A stretch of DNA of 64,000 nucleotides, from the NCBI GenBank assembly GCA_002923375.1, contig BEIJ01000003.1:1-64000 (forward strand), in the 5' to 3' direction. Made by a program: the position numbers and the translations under genes. The stretch is from a bacterium HR33. GTDB taxonomy: Bacteria > Gemmatimonadota > Gemmatimonadetes > Gemmatimonadales > GWC2-71-9. The notes below the pieces were generated by a model. The model made no database searches. It was not told where the DNA came from and saw nothing but the letters and a program-made list of their open reading frames with translations. This document shows, one piece after another, positions 25,411 through 33,873 of the stretch. Each line of letters starts with the position of its first letter. The first letter of the stretch is position 1.

Positions 25411-26813
25411 TGACCCGGGTCGCGGTGATCGACTCCGGTGTGGCCAATTTGGCTTCGGTCGCCTCCGCGTTTCGTCGTTTGGGCGCCGAGGTGTTCGTGG
25501 CCACAAGCGCGGAAGATCTGCGGGATGCAAGCCACCTGGTCTTGCCGGGCGTAGGTGCTTTTGGGCCCGCGATCGCCGCACTCCGTTCGGCGGGGCTTGA
25601 CGCTGCCCTCATCGAGGCTGTCCGAGACGGCGTTCCGCTGTTGGCGATCTGCCTCGGCATGCAACTGCTGTGCGAGGGTAGCGAAGAGAGCCCCGGGACT
25701 GCGGGCTTGGGTCTCGTGCCGGGAATCTGCCGGCGGCTGCCCGACTCGGTATCGGTGCCGCACTTGGGTTGGAATCTGGTGGCGGCACCTTCCGGTGCCC
25801 GGTGGCTCTCTACCGGTTGGGCGGCGTTCGCCAATTCTTACGCGCTCAGGGAGGCTTCTCCCGGCATCCATGCGGCCTTTACCACGCACGGAGTGCAGTT
25901 CGTATCTGCCTTGGAATGGGCAAATGTCTTGGCATGCCAGTTTCATCCGGAACTGTCCGGGGTTTGGGGAGCGGGGCTGCTGCGGCGCTGGTTGACCGGT
26001 TCTCGCGCCGCCGATGGCGAAGCGCTGTGCGCGGAAGCGAAGGGGGGCTACCCAGCGGGATTGGCGCGGAGGTTGATTCCGTGCCTGGACGTGCGGGACG
26101 ACCGAGTGGTGAAGGGGGTGCAGTTTCAGCAGTTGCGAGAGGTGGGTGATCCCGTGGAGCGGGCGGTGGAGTACGAGAAGCAGGGTGCTGACGAGGTGGT
26201 CATCTTGGATGTTGCGGCCTCTCCCCGGGGCATGCTAGCCGCGACGCGGACGGTGCGCCGGGTTCGGGAGGCTATATCTATCCCGCTCGTGGTGGGTGGC
26301 GGTGTTGCGGACTTCAGGGATGCCGCCTCGCTCCTTCAGGCTGGCGCGGACAAGGTGAGCCTCAACACTGCGGCTGTTAAGCGGCCCCGGCTGATATCGG
26401 AGCTTGCGGAACGGTTTGGTACGCAGTGTGTGGTTTTGGCGATCGATGCCCGCCGCAAGCGCGACCGGTACGAGGTGCTCATCAACAGCGGAAGCGTGGC
26501 AGTCGATCTCGATCCCATAGCATGGGCGCGAGAGGGGGTCGCTCTGGGTGCGGGTGAAATCCTGCTCACCAGTTGGGACCGTGACGGGACTAGGATCGGT
26601 CTCGATCTCGAGTTGTTGAGGGGTGTCGCCCGGGCGGTAAGAGTGCCCGTGATCGCTTCCGGCGGTGTGGGTAGCGTGGAGGATGTATGCCGGGCTTTCG
26701 ACGCGGGGGCTGCGGCCGTGCTGGCGGCGTCGGTTTTGCACAGCGGGGATCTCAGCGTGATGGACATCAAACGGGTGCTTTGGCAAAAAGGAGTTGGAGT
26801 GAGACCGTGGTGA
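25410..26813 (+). CDS. hisHF: fused imidazole glycerol phosphate synthase (glutaminase HisH plus cyclase HisF)
   Basis: A single uninterrupted frame of 467 residues encodes both IGP synthase subunits. Residues 1-200 are the class I glutaminase HisH with the triad C81 (AICLGMQ), H179 and E181 (QFHPEL). Residues about 219-467 are the HisF barrel with catalytic D227 (IPCLDVRDD) and D346 (LAIDARRKRD). The roughly 18-residue linker has no ATG; an internal TTG at the HisF start, 13 bases after a G-run, could also allow separate HisF. Fused HisH-HisF (HIS7) is typical of fungi and plants, while most bacteria use two genes. Fusion would fix the 1:1 stoichiometry needed for ammonia channelling. Confidence 0.93.
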   Translation: MTRVAVIDSGVANLASVASAFRRLGAEVFVATSAEDLRDASHLVLPGVGAFGPAIAALRSAGLDAALIEAVRDGVPLLAICLGMQLLCEGSEESPGTAGLGLVPGICRRLPDSVSVPHLGWNLVAAPSGARWLSTGWAAFANSYALREASPGIHAAFTTHGVQFVSALEWANVLACQFHPELSGVWGAGLLRRWLTGSRAADGEALCAEAKGGYPAGLARRLIPCLDVRDDRVVKGVQFQQLREVGDPVERAVEYEKQGADEVVILDVAASPRGMLAATRTVRRVREAISIPLVVGGGVADFRDAASLLQAGADKVSLNTAAVKRPRLISELAERFGTQCVVLAIDARRKRDRYEVLINSGSVAVDLDPIAWAREGVALGAGEILLTSWDRDGTRIGLDLELLRGVARAVRVPVIASGGVGSVEDVCRAFDAGAAAVLAASVLHSGDLSVMDIKRVLWQKGVGVRPW

Positions 26814-28081
26814 TACCCAGCATCGACATCATGGACGGGCGAGCGGTTCAGCTGCGGGGGGGTAGAGAAGTGGTACTACGTGCCGGCGATCCGCTCGGCT
26901 GGCTTTCGACTTTCGCCCTAGCCGGAGAAGTGGCGGTCATCGATCTGGATGCGGCGTTGGGCAGGGGATCCAATCGGGATCTCATTCGGGAGATGATTCG
27001 CCGCGCGCCCTGCCGGGTGGGAGGGGGGATTAGGAGCGTAGAAGCTGCGTTGGAGTGGCTGGATGCCGGCGCCGCCAAAGTGATAATTGGAACCGCGGCG
27101 TCGGCGGAGCTTCTCTCACAACTTCCAAGAGAGCGGGTTATCGTGGCGCTAGACGCCGTAGCCGGTGAAGTGGTGGTCGACGGCTGGCGCACTCGGACGG
27201 GCAGAGACGTTGTCGAGCTCACCAGAGAGCTGGCGCCTTATGCTGGCGGTTTTCTATTCACGCAAGTCGATCGGGAAGGATTGATGGGAGGCTTTGACCG
27301 CCGGCTGGTGCGAGACGTGGTAGAGGTGGCCGCCGGGGCTCGGGTGACCGTAGCCGGGGGCATTTCCCGGGCCGAGGAAATTGCCTGGCTGGATCGGGTC
27401 GGTGCGGACGCGCAGGTTGGGATGGCTTTGTACACCGGCCGGCTGGTTTTAGCCGATGCCATAGCTGCGCCCCTCGACGGCGGGAGGGCGCCGTGGCCAA
27501 CGGTGGTGTGCGACGAGTCCGGGCAGGCGCTGGGACTGGTGTGGTCCAATATGGAGTCGCTGCGCCGAGCCGTAGCGGAGCGGCGGGGCGTATACTGGTC
27601 GCGCTCGCGCAATCGGCTTTGGTACAAGGGGTCGACCTCTGGGAACGTGCAAGAATTGCTGCGGGTGGATCTGGACTGTGACCGGGATACCATACGGTTC
27701 ACTGTGCGCCAGGCCGGCGAAGGATTTTGCCATCGCGGTACCTGGTCGTGCTGGGACAACGGCTTTGGCCTGGCGGAGCTGGAGCAACTGCTGATTGCCA
27801 GGTTGGAGGCACGCCCTTCGGATTCTCTGACAGCGAAGCTATCTGCAGATCCGGAGTTGCTGGGGGCCAAGCTCGTGGAGGAAGCTGGCGAACTCGCCGG
27901 AGCTACCGGTGTCGGGGAGACGGTACACGAAGCGGCAGACTTGCTCTACTTCGCTATGGTCGCCCTGGTCTCTCGGGGCGTCAGGCTGGCGGACGTGTTA
28001 GGCGAGCTCCGCCGGCGGCGCAAAGTTCCTAAGATCGGCCGCACAGTCGATCCGATCGCATCCCGGAGGAGCCAAGCGTGA
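26807..28081 (+). CDS. hisAIE: fused HisA isomerase, HisI cyclohydrolase and HisE pyrophosphohydrolase
   Basis: A 424-residue three-domain fusion covering three steps. Residues 1-225 are the ProFAR isomerase barrel HisA (IPSIDIMDGRAVQL; second catalytic Asp in VIVALDAV). About 226-320 are PRA-cyclohydrolase HisI with its zinc ligands (VDLDCD, GFCHRGTWSCW) and the SRSRNRLWYKG motif. About 325-424 are PRA-pyrophosphohydrolase HisE (GAKLVEEAGELAGA, HEAADLLYFAMVAL). HisIE fusions are common, but HisA joined to them is not a usual arrangement as far as I know. The start is GTG 26807 or GTG 26810; GGAG at 26796-26799 and the M-V-I-P-S-I-D pattern favour 26807. It overlaps hisHF upstream and hisD downstream (GTGA). 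Confidence 0.93.
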   Translation: MVIPSIDIMDGRAVQLRGGREVVLRAGDPLGWLSTFALAGEVAVIDLDAALGRGSNRDLIREMIRRAPCRVGGGIRSVEAALEWLDAGAAKVIIGTAASAELLSQLPRERVIVALDAVAGEVVVDGWRTRTGRDVVELTRELAPYAGGFLFTQVDREGLMGGFDRRLVRDVVEVAAGARVTVAGGISRAEEIAWLDRVGADAQVGMALYTGRLVLADAIAAPLDGGRAPWPTVVCDESGQALGLVWSNMESLRRAVAERRGVYWSRSRNRLWYKGSTSGNVQELLRVDLDCDRDTIRFTVRQAGEGFCHRGTWSCWDNGFGLAELEQLLIARLEARPSDSLTAKLSADPELLGAKLVEEAGELAGATGVGETVHEAADLLYFAMVALVSRGVRLADVLGELRRRRKVPKIGRTVDPIASRRSQA

Positions 28082-29352
28082 TGCTGCTTCCCGATAGCAA
28101 GGTGGAAGATATCGTGGCCCGCCGGGCGCGGGCGGTTCTTGACGAGGCGCTCGAAGCGGTTCGCGAGATAGTGGAGTCAGTGCGCCGGGAGGGGGAAGGA
28201 GCGGTCGTGCGATATGCGCTGCAGTTCCGCGAGATCGAAGACGGAGAGTCCCTTTACGTGGACCGTGCCGCGATGGACACCGCGCTGGACATGCTACCGG
28301 AAGACTTCCGCTCGAGATTGGAACGGGTTGCCGCGCGGATTCGTTTATTTGCCGAACGCCAGAAGTCGTGCTTGCACGAGCTGATCGTCCCGATACCCGG
28401 CGGAGCTGCAGGACACCGGATCACGCCCGTGGAGCGGGTAGGGTGCTATGTGCCCGCGGGCAAGTATCCGCTGGTCTCATCTCTGCTGATGACCGCTATA
28501 CCGGCTCGGATTGCCGGTGCCGGTTCCATCTGGGTGGCCACGCCGCGGCCGAGTACCAGTATGCTTGCTGCGGGTGCGATAGCCGGCATCGACGGGGTGC
28601 TCGCTGTGGGCGGGGCGCATGCGATAGCGGCCTTGGCGTACGGCTGCGGCCGGCTTCCCCGGAGCGATCTGGTGGTTGGCCCCGGCAACGCTTTCGTCAC
28701 GGCCGCCAAGTACTTGGTATCCAAGGACGTAGCTATCGACCTGCTGGCCGGCCCCTCCGAACTGGCCGTGATCGCGGACGACTCGGCCGATCCCTTACTT
28801 GTCGCTGCGGATCTGGTGGCTCAGGCGGAGCACGACGCGCAGGCGTGGGTCGTGCTGATAAGCACCGACTCGCGCCTGATAACCGACGTCAGAATGCAAT
28901 TGCCCGAGCTTCTACGCCGGACAACTGGTGGGGATATTGCGAGGGCGGCCTTGGCGAACGGGGCGGCGGTCAAGGTTTCTGATATGGACGAGGCGATAGC
29001 GATTTGCGACCGCCTAGCGCCGGAGCACGTGGAGGTGCATTGCCGGGACCAGGACAAAGTGGTCCGGCGTCTGAGTCACTTCGGCGCCCTATTCCTGGGT
29101 GGAGGGGCGACGGCGGTGCTAGGAGACTACGGAGCAGGGCCCAACCACACTCTACCCACCGGGGGAACGGCCCGGGGTAGGGCAGGCTTGTCGGTGACCA
29201 CGTTCTTGCGGATGCAAACCTGGCTCGAAATCACCGATCTGCAAGCTGCAGCGGAGACCTTGGGCGACGCGGCTTGGTTGGCCGGGGTCGAGGGCCTGGG
29301 TGCACACGCGCGGGCGGCGGAATTGCGGTTGGAGCGGCTACGCCAGGCTTAG
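28078..29352 (+). CDS. hisD: histidinol dehydrogenase
   Basis: HisD oxidises histidinol to histidine in two NAD-dependent steps. It has 424 residues. Family motifs are GCYVPAGKYPLVSS, GPGNAFVTAAK, the catalytic Glu-His in LAPEHVEV, and GPNHTLPTGGTARGRAGLS with its zinc-binding His. The start is GTG 28078, within the previous stop, or ATG 28081. It is the last gene of the his operon, so all ten histidine pathway activities are present in six reading frames if the HAD domain is the phosphatase. Its stop overlaps the stop of the convergent gene by three bases, leaving no room for a terminator between the two. Confidence 0.96.
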   Translation: MMLLPDSKVEDIVARRARAVLDEALEAVREIVESVRREGEGAVVRYALQFREIEDGESLYVDRAAMDTALDMLPEDFRSRLERVAARIRLFAERQKSCLHELIVPIPGGAAGHRITPVERVGCYVPAGKYPLVSSLLMTAIPARIAGAGSIWVATPRPSTSMLAAGAIAGIDGVLAVGGAHAIAALAYGCGRLPRSDLVVGPGNAFVTAAKYLVSKDVAIDLLAGPSELAVIADDSADPLLVAADLVAQAEHDAQAWVVLISTDSRLITDVRMQLPELLRRTTGGDIARAALANGAAVKVSDMDEAIAICDRLAPEHVEVHCRDQDKVVRRLSHFGALFLGGGATAVLGDYGAGPNHTLPTGGTARGRAGLSVTTFLRMQTWLEITDLQAAAETLGDAAWLAGVEGLGAHARAAELRLERLRQA

Positions 29353-30083
29353 TAGCGATCGCCGTGGTGTCTGCCTCCGGGTCTAACAGGTGCCTTCTGT
29401 CGTTGGGATCCAAGGATGCGCAGCATCACGCCTCCGGGAACCAAGTTTACCTCGCCGTCGGCGGGAATTCTCACGTAGAGGTCGCGCCCGCTTTTTCCCA
29501 GAACCGGGTACTGGCGTCCCACTTCGTACATCACGGCGGCCACTAGGCCTTCCGGCAGGGGGATACCGTTCACTCTGACGGCTGCGAGCCGGAACCGGAT
29601 TATTTCGTCGGCAACCCGGCTCAGCTCTACCTCGCCGGCAATCGGGGTCTGAAGGGGAACCATACCGATCAGAGGCCCGAGGGTCTGGCGGGCCAGCTCC
29701 GGGAGGTCCGCTACTCGGCCGTGGATCAGGATCTTTTGAGTGTCCACGGCGACTCGGAGCTTGAGGTCGTCCGGTATGGGGATCACGCCCAGCCGGGCTA
29801 TGAGATAGGAGCCGAAGTCGCCGCCGCCGATCACCACTTCCGGTATCAGGCGGTCGATGAAGACCGAATCTACCTTGGCCGAGGCTCGAGCGACGCCCTC
29901 GTTGGTAAGCTGGTCGGCCGGCGCCTGGGCCGTAGCGACCGTACCGACCAGCCACGCAGCCAGCGCGACCGCCGCTGCTGTAACCCGGCCCTTCCTTGAC
30001 AAAGTTGCGGCCTCTAGCCCGCCGGCGTCGGGAGCCAGCGGGTCAGGAACCGGCTTTGGCGTACGCCGGCTCGGCCTTTTCAA
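29349..30083 (-). CDS. exported protein of unknown function
   Basis: Up to 244 residues. The ATG at 30083 overlaps the end of the FBPase gene by 41 bases; the alternative TTG at 30002 would give a cleaner signal peptide (basic RKGR followed by a hydrophobic stretch ending in ATAQA) and a length of 217. The mature part has alternating beta-rich sequence with repeated LP/IP turns (VRVNGIPLPEGL, VIPIPDDLKL), loosely reminiscent of DUF2993/LmeA-like lipid-binding proteins, but I would not assign it. It is probably periplasmic. It follows the FBPase gene on the same strand and converges on hisD with overlapping stop codons. Confidence 0.65.
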   Translation of the reverse strand: MKRPSRRTPKPVPDPLAPDAGGLEAATLSRKGRVTAAAVALAAWLVGTVATAQAPADQLTNEGVARASAKVDSVFIDRLIPEVVIGGGDFGSYLIARLGVIPIPDDLKLRVAVDTQKILIHGRVADLPELARQTLGPLIGMVPLQTPIAGEVELSRVADEIIRFRLAAVRVNGIPLPEGLVAAVMYEVGRQYPVLGKSGRDLYVRIPADGEVNLVPGGVMLRILGSQRQKAPVRPGGRHHGDRY

Positions 30084-31191
30084 CTATGCGGAACTGTTCC
30101 TCGAGCTCGGCCAGCGTCTTGCGGAAGGCGCTGTATTCGAGTTCCTGCATCGGGAGCATGGCCGGACCGACGAACCCCTGGCGCCTCATCTCGTCCGCCT
30201 TCTGTTGCGCCTTGAGCCGGGTGGCGTCCCAGACCGGGTTGCCGAACACGTCCACTCCTTCGGAGAGCTTCCCCTCTTTGGTGAGGGAGTAAGCCACGCA
30301 GGACACGATCGGCAGGCAGTAGGGGCCGGTGATGGCCGTATTTATGGCGGCCGGCATGAGCGGCATGTTGTGGCTGCCTCGGGCATCTCCGGCCACGAAG
30401 TGCGCCGTCAAATAGGGGCTTACCAGTTCCTCAGGCGCAGGGAATATGTTCTGGGATCTCACGATCGCTACGGGGTCGTCCTTTCCTTTATACTCTCCGG
30501 CAATGGTGTGAAGGCGATCGGTCGAGACGGCTACTACTTGCTGCGAGGGGTAACGGCGGGAGTGGATGGCCTTGATGCCGAATCGGTTTTCGTCCCGCAG
30601 CAGCACCGCCAGGTCCAGGTGCCGCTCCGGCACGTCCAGTTCGATGATCCTGTCGGCTCCGGCGTGTTCCATGTCTATGACGGTGACGCGGAACCCGGGA
30701 CGCATCTGGGGGAGCATGAGTCCGGCGCAGAACAGGGGGCTGGTGAAGACCGCCCAGAGCGGGAAGTTGAACGCTCCGGGCCCGCACTTGTCGGCGGTAA
30801 AGATCATGAAAGACTCGGCGGGCCGCTCTTTGGCGGTCTCGTCAAAGGTAAGTTCGGCCGCTCCCGGTCCCGCTCCCCGAACGTTTCCCGAAGGGGCGTC
30901 TTTGAGCAGGTCCTGCCCGGCGCCGTAGAGGCCTTCTTCCTGGGCGATCTTGGTCGCCGCTTTGAAGGTGTCCCAGGCCAATTCGTGGATTTCCGGATGG
31001 TCGTTGCCTCGGTTGTGGATCATGAGGAGGCAGATGTCGTCGCCGGTGTGGGTGACGTCGTAGTCGATGATCAGGCCTCGTTTGGCCGCTTGGGACAGGT
31101 GGTTGCGTGCCGCTTCCATCATTCGGCTCGAAGGGCGGGTATGTCCGCCGACACTTCCTACGTCTGCTTTGATCGCGCTGATGGTGAGCAT
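30043..31191 (-). CDS. fbp: class V fructose-1,6-bisphosphate aldolase/phosphatase
   Basis: A bifunctional gluconeogenic enzyme that condenses triose phosphates and dephosphorylates fructose-1,6-bisphosphate. It has 382 residues, as expected for the family. The N-terminal ISAIKADVGSVGGHTRPS block and the GDDICLLMIHNRG, VIDMEHAGADRIIELD and FGNPVWDATRLKAQQKADEMR segments are characteristic. The frame is open to 31314, but ATG 31191 matches the conserved N-terminus and has gggaggaaga directly upstream. The enzyme is typical of archaea and deep-branching, often thermophilic, bacteria and needs no separate aldolase in the gluconeogenic direction. The 228 bases between it and the divergent gamma-glutamyltransferase gene hold both promoters, but I cannot place them with confidence. 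Confidence 0.92.
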   Translation of the reverse strand: MLTISAIKADVGSVGGHTRPSSRMMEAARNHLSQAAKRGLIIDYDVTHTGDDICLLMIHNRGNDHPEIHELAWDTFKAATKIAQEEGLYGAGQDLLKDAPSGNVRGAGPGAAELTFDETAKERPAESFMIFTADKCGPGAFNFPLWAVFTSPLFCAGLMLPQMRPGFRVTVIDMEHAGADRIIELDVPERHLDLAVLLRDENRFGIKAIHSRRYPSQQVVAVSTDRLHTIAGEYKGKDDPVAIVRSQNIFPAPEELVSPYLTAHFVAGDARGSHNMPLMPAAINTAITGPYCLPIVSCVAYSLTKEGKLSEGVDVFGNPVWDATRLKAQQKADEMRRQGFVGPAMLPMQELEYSAFRKTLAELEEQFRIVEKAEPAYAKAGS

Positions 31192-31419
31192 TCTTCCTCC
31201 CGATTTTTTCGACTGCCGCGACCGGCGGGCGGCGCGGTCGCGTTCGGAGCAAGAGTTGAAGGTTTCTTGATTTTGCGGGCGATTCCTGTCGGCTATCGCT
31301 ATATACATTAGCAAATCGAGCGGCGCCTGTCACGTGGGGGTGCGGTCCCGGCTCCGGGGTTGTATGTTAGGCTCGGTTGTCCCGATCCTTGGCATAGCGC
31401 TTGGGGCTAAGGAGGTATC

Positions 31420-33264
31420 ATGTTCTCCAGAATCATCATACTGGCGACGGGGGCGTTTCTGATGTGGTCTTCGTCACTCGAGGCTCAGCGAACGGCGAAG
31501 CCGGTGTTGCACGGCCGCCATTGGGTGGCGATAACCGGCAAGCCGCTGGCCGCTACGGCGGGTGCCATGATGTTCCAGAAGGGCGGCAACGCGGTGGATG
31601 CGGCCTGTGCCATGCTGGCTGCGGTCTCCACCATGTGGGACGTGTTGAGTTGGGGCGGGGAGACGCAGGCTCTGATCTATCATCCCGGGGAGAAGCGGGT
31701 CATTGCGATCAACGCCTTGGGGGTGGCTCCCACCGGGGCCACGGTGGAGTTCTATCGTTCCAAAGGGATGCGCTACCCTCCGGAGGACGGTCCCCTCTCC
31801 GCGGTGACTCCCGGGACTCCCGGGGGTCTGATGGTGATGCTCGCCGAGTATGGGACGCTGAGTCTCAAGGAGGTGCTGGAGCCGGCGATTCAGATGGCCG
31901 ACGGCTATCCCATCGAGGAGCAGACGGCGAATTCCATCGAGCGCAACAAGGATAAGATCAAGCAGTGGAAGTATTCCCGGGCGGTCTTTTTGCCCCATGA
32001 GGGGGAGGAGCGGGAGGCTCCCTATCCGGGTGAGATCTTCCGGCAGCCGGACTTGGCGGCCACGTTGAGGAAGCTGGTGGAGGCGGAGCAGCAGGCGCTG
32101 GCTCAAGGGAAGAGCCGGAAGGAGGCGATCTATGCGGCTTACGATCGCTTTTATCGGGGGGATATCGCCCGGGAGTTCGTGCGCGGTTTTCGGGAAGAGG
32201 GGGGTTTGATCACGCTCGAGGATCTGGCCAACTGGGAGGTCAAGATCGAAGAGCCGGTGATGACCACGTACAAAGGGATCGAGGTTTACAAGCTCACGCA
32301 TTGGACCCAGGGCCCGGTGATGCTCCAGGCGCTCAACATTCTGGAGAACTTCGATCTCAAGGCGATGGGTTACAACAGTGCGCGCTACATTCACACCCTT
32401 TATCAGGTCATGAATTTGGCCTTTGCGGATCGGGATTTTTACTACGGCGATCCTTATTTCCCGCCGGAGGAGCCGATTCAGGGCCTGTTGTCCAAGGAAT
32501 ATGCCCGGGAGCGTGCCAAGGCGATCAACTGGGAGCGGAACGATCCCAATGTAAAGCCCGGGGATCCCTACCCGTTCATGGGGAAGACAAATCCTTATTT
32601 AGAGTATCTCAAGAGCTGGCCTCCCAAGCCGGTGGCGGCGAGCAGCAGTGAGGACGATGCCCGTTTCGAGGAGAATTTCTTTGGCGGTACCACTTCCATT
32701 CAGGCGGCGGACAAGAGTGGTTGGGTGGTGTCGGTGACGCCGAGCGGCGGGTGGATTCCCGCGGTGATAGCCGGTAGGACCGGGATCGGGGTGAGCCAGC
32801 GGGCGCAGAGTTTTGTGACCGATCCGGCGGAGAATCCGTTCAATGTGATCGAGCCGGGGAAGCGTCCCCGGGTTACTTTGACGCCGGGGATGGCGCTCAA
32901 GGATGGGCGGCCGTATTTGTCTTTTGCGGTGCAGGGGGGAGACACTCAGGATCAGAACTTGTTGCAGTTTTTCTTGAACGTGGTGGAGTTCGGGATGAAC
33001 GTGCAGGAGGCGGTGGAGGCGGCGAACATTACCAGTTATCAGATGCGGAGCTCTTTTGGGAATCACGAGTCGCGGCCGGGGCGGTTGACGTTGAACGAGG
33101 CGACGCCGCCTTGGGTTCGGCGGGAGCTTAGGGCGATGGGTTATGAGCTCAATTTCGAGCGGCTGACGTCGGGGCCGATCAATGCGATCTTCTTCGATTG
33201 GAAGCACGGGACCTTTTGGGGCGGGTCGAGCAATTACGGGGAGGATTACGGGATAGCGTGGTAG
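31420..33264 (+). CDS. ggt: gamma-glutamyltransferase
   Basis: A 614-residue secreted Ntn-hydrolase with a signal peptide at residues 1-23. It is predicted to cut glutathione-like gamma-glutamyl compounds in the periplasm. The autocleavage site is GGTTS with T424 as the new N-terminal nucleophile, splitting a large subunit (about 24-423) from a small one (424-614). The usual GNAVDAACAM and TPGTPGGLMVML blocks are present. The lid and acceptor regions are less conserved, so a gamma-glutamyl hydrolase or acylase role is possible. A strong aaggagg ribosome-binding site precedes ATG 31420. It is a single gene. Confidence 0.88.
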   Translation: MFSRIIILATGAFLMWSSSLEAQRTAKPVLHGRHWVAITGKPLAATAGAMMFQKGGNAVDAACAMLAAVSTMWDVLSWGGETQALIYHPGEKRVIAINALGVAPTGATVEFYRSKGMRYPPEDGPLSAVTPGTPGGLMVMLAEYGTLSLKEVLEPAIQMADGYPIEEQTANSIERNKDKIKQWKYSRAVFLPHEGEEREAPYPGEIFRQPDLAATLRKLVEAEQQALAQGKSRKEAIYAAYDRFYRGDIAREFVRGFREEGGLITLEDLANWEVKIEEPVMTTYKGIEVYKLTHWTQGPVMLQALNILENFDLKAMGYNSARYIHTLYQVMNLAFADRDFYYGDPYFPPEEPIQGLLSKEYARERAKAINWERNDPNVKPGDPYPFMGKTNPYLEYLKSWPPKPVAASSSEDDARFEENFFGGTTSIQAADKSGWVVSVTPSGGWIPAVIAGRTGIGVSQRAQSFVTDPAENPFNVIEPGKRPRVTLTPGMALKDGRPYLSFAVQGGDTQDQNLLQFFLNVVEFGMNVQEAVEAANITSYQMRSSFGNHESRPGRLTLNEATPPWVRRELRAMGYELNFERLTSGPINAIFFDWKHGTFWGGSSNYGEDYGIAW

Positions 33265-33317
33265 GGTCGCGTGGGCCCGGGGTTGGTAGCTCTAGCGTGC
33301 CGGACCTAGCAAAGAGC

Positions 33318-33347
33318 TTGACGTTAGTGGTCACAAGTGACTACTTC
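33318..33347 (+). promoter_or_regulatory. promoter and operator palindrome of the Phd antitoxin gene
   Basis: A -35-like TTGACG (33318-33323) precedes a weak -10 (about 33341-33347, TACTTC). An imperfect 9-bp inverted repeat with a 2-base centre covers 33326-33345 (8 of 9 positions match), overlapping the spacer and -10. Phd-type antitoxins typically repress their own promoter through such a palindrome. The predicted transcription start falls at or next to the GTG at 33354. Confidence 0.5.
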
Positions 33348-33353
33348 TCCGTC

Positions 33354-33659
33354 GTGAAGACTGCCGGGATCAAACAACTAAAGGCTCGGCTCTCGGAGTA
33401 TTTGCGCCTGGTTCGCGCGGGCGAGACCGTGCTGGTGACGGACCGTGATCAGGTCATCGCCGAGTTGCGGCCGGTTGGGCCGCGTCCGGCTCCGCGGGAG
33501 GGCATTGACGATCTTCTGGATGGGCTGGCTGAGTCCGGCGAGCTGACCTGCGCAGTGCTGCCCAAGCGGGATTGGACCTGGAGCGTCAAGGGTTTGGGCT
33601 TCCCAGAAGGTGCTGCTGTGGAGCTGCTCAACGAGCTCCGCGCCGAGCGCGGTGGCTGA
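33354..33659 (+). CDS. Phd/YefM-family antitoxin
   Basis: A 101-residue protein. The first 45 residues (KTAGIKQLKARLSEYL, then VRAGETVLVTDRDQVIAELRP) are the Phd/YefM DNA-binding fold. The C-terminal half is the extended toxin-binding tail. GTG 33354 matches the conserved start; there is no Shine-Dalgarno sequence, and the start abuts the predicted transcription start. Such antitoxins neutralise a co-transcribed toxin, often a VapC PIN nuclease. Here the toxin gene that should follow is reduced to a stub (33663-33746), so this is an orphaned antitoxin. The locus lies between gamma-glutamyltransferase and tRNA-Arg, a typical site for acquired genes. Confidence 0.82.
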   Translation: MKTAGIKQLKARLSEYLRLVRAGETVLVTDRDQVIAELRPVGPRPAPREGIDDLLDGLAESGELTCAVLPKRDWTWSVKGLGFPEGAAVELLNELRAERGG

Positions 33660-33662
33660 GCG

Positions 33663-33746
33663 GTGGCTGAAACCCTCTACGTTGACACTTCTGCGTCCCC
33701 CGGAATGTGCTCCAGCGGCTGCGAGCCGTCTAGTTTCTTGGCTTAA
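33663..33746 (+). pseudogene. truncated VapC-type PIN toxin gene
   Basis: GTG 33663 begins a frame reading AETLYVDTSA, the canonical first strand of a PIN-domain toxin including its first catalytic Asp, but the frame then diverges and stops after 27 codons. The rest of the PIN domain (about 110 residues) is absent before tRNA-Arg. The position just after the antitoxin stop is where vapC is expected. An exact 11-base tandem repeat (33649-33659 and 33660-33670) spans the antitoxin stop and the toxin start. It is a remnant of a toxin-antitoxin pair. Confidence 0.65.
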
Positions 33747-33799
33747 CCGTATGTGTTCCGCGGGCAAAAAGCGAGCGGTCCCGGCCGGCGGCCAGCTAG

Positions 33800-33873
33800 C
33801 GCGCCCTGAGGGACTCGAACCCCCAACCCCCAGATCCGAAGTCTGGTGCTCTATCCAGTTGAGCTAAGGGCGC
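33800..33873 (-). tRNA. tRNA-Arg (anticodon UCG)
   Basis: The minus strand folds into a complete cloverleaf: the 7-bp acceptor stem is 33867-33873 with 33801-33807, the T-arm GGTTCGAGTCC is canonical, and the anticodon stem-loop reads CCAGA-CTTCGGA-TCTGG, giving anticodon UCG, which decodes CGA. The discriminator is G, and CCA is not encoded. The first 10 bases overlap the 3' end (stop codon) of the AhpD-like gene on the same strand, so the tRNA may be processed from that transcript. Confidence 0.95.

Noticed and set aside
33610-33867. Open frame through the tRNA-Arg gene ending in an RPEGLEPPTPRSEVWC-like sequence
   Set aside because: This peptide is the translation of a tRNA gene on the opposite strand; it is a common false gene call.
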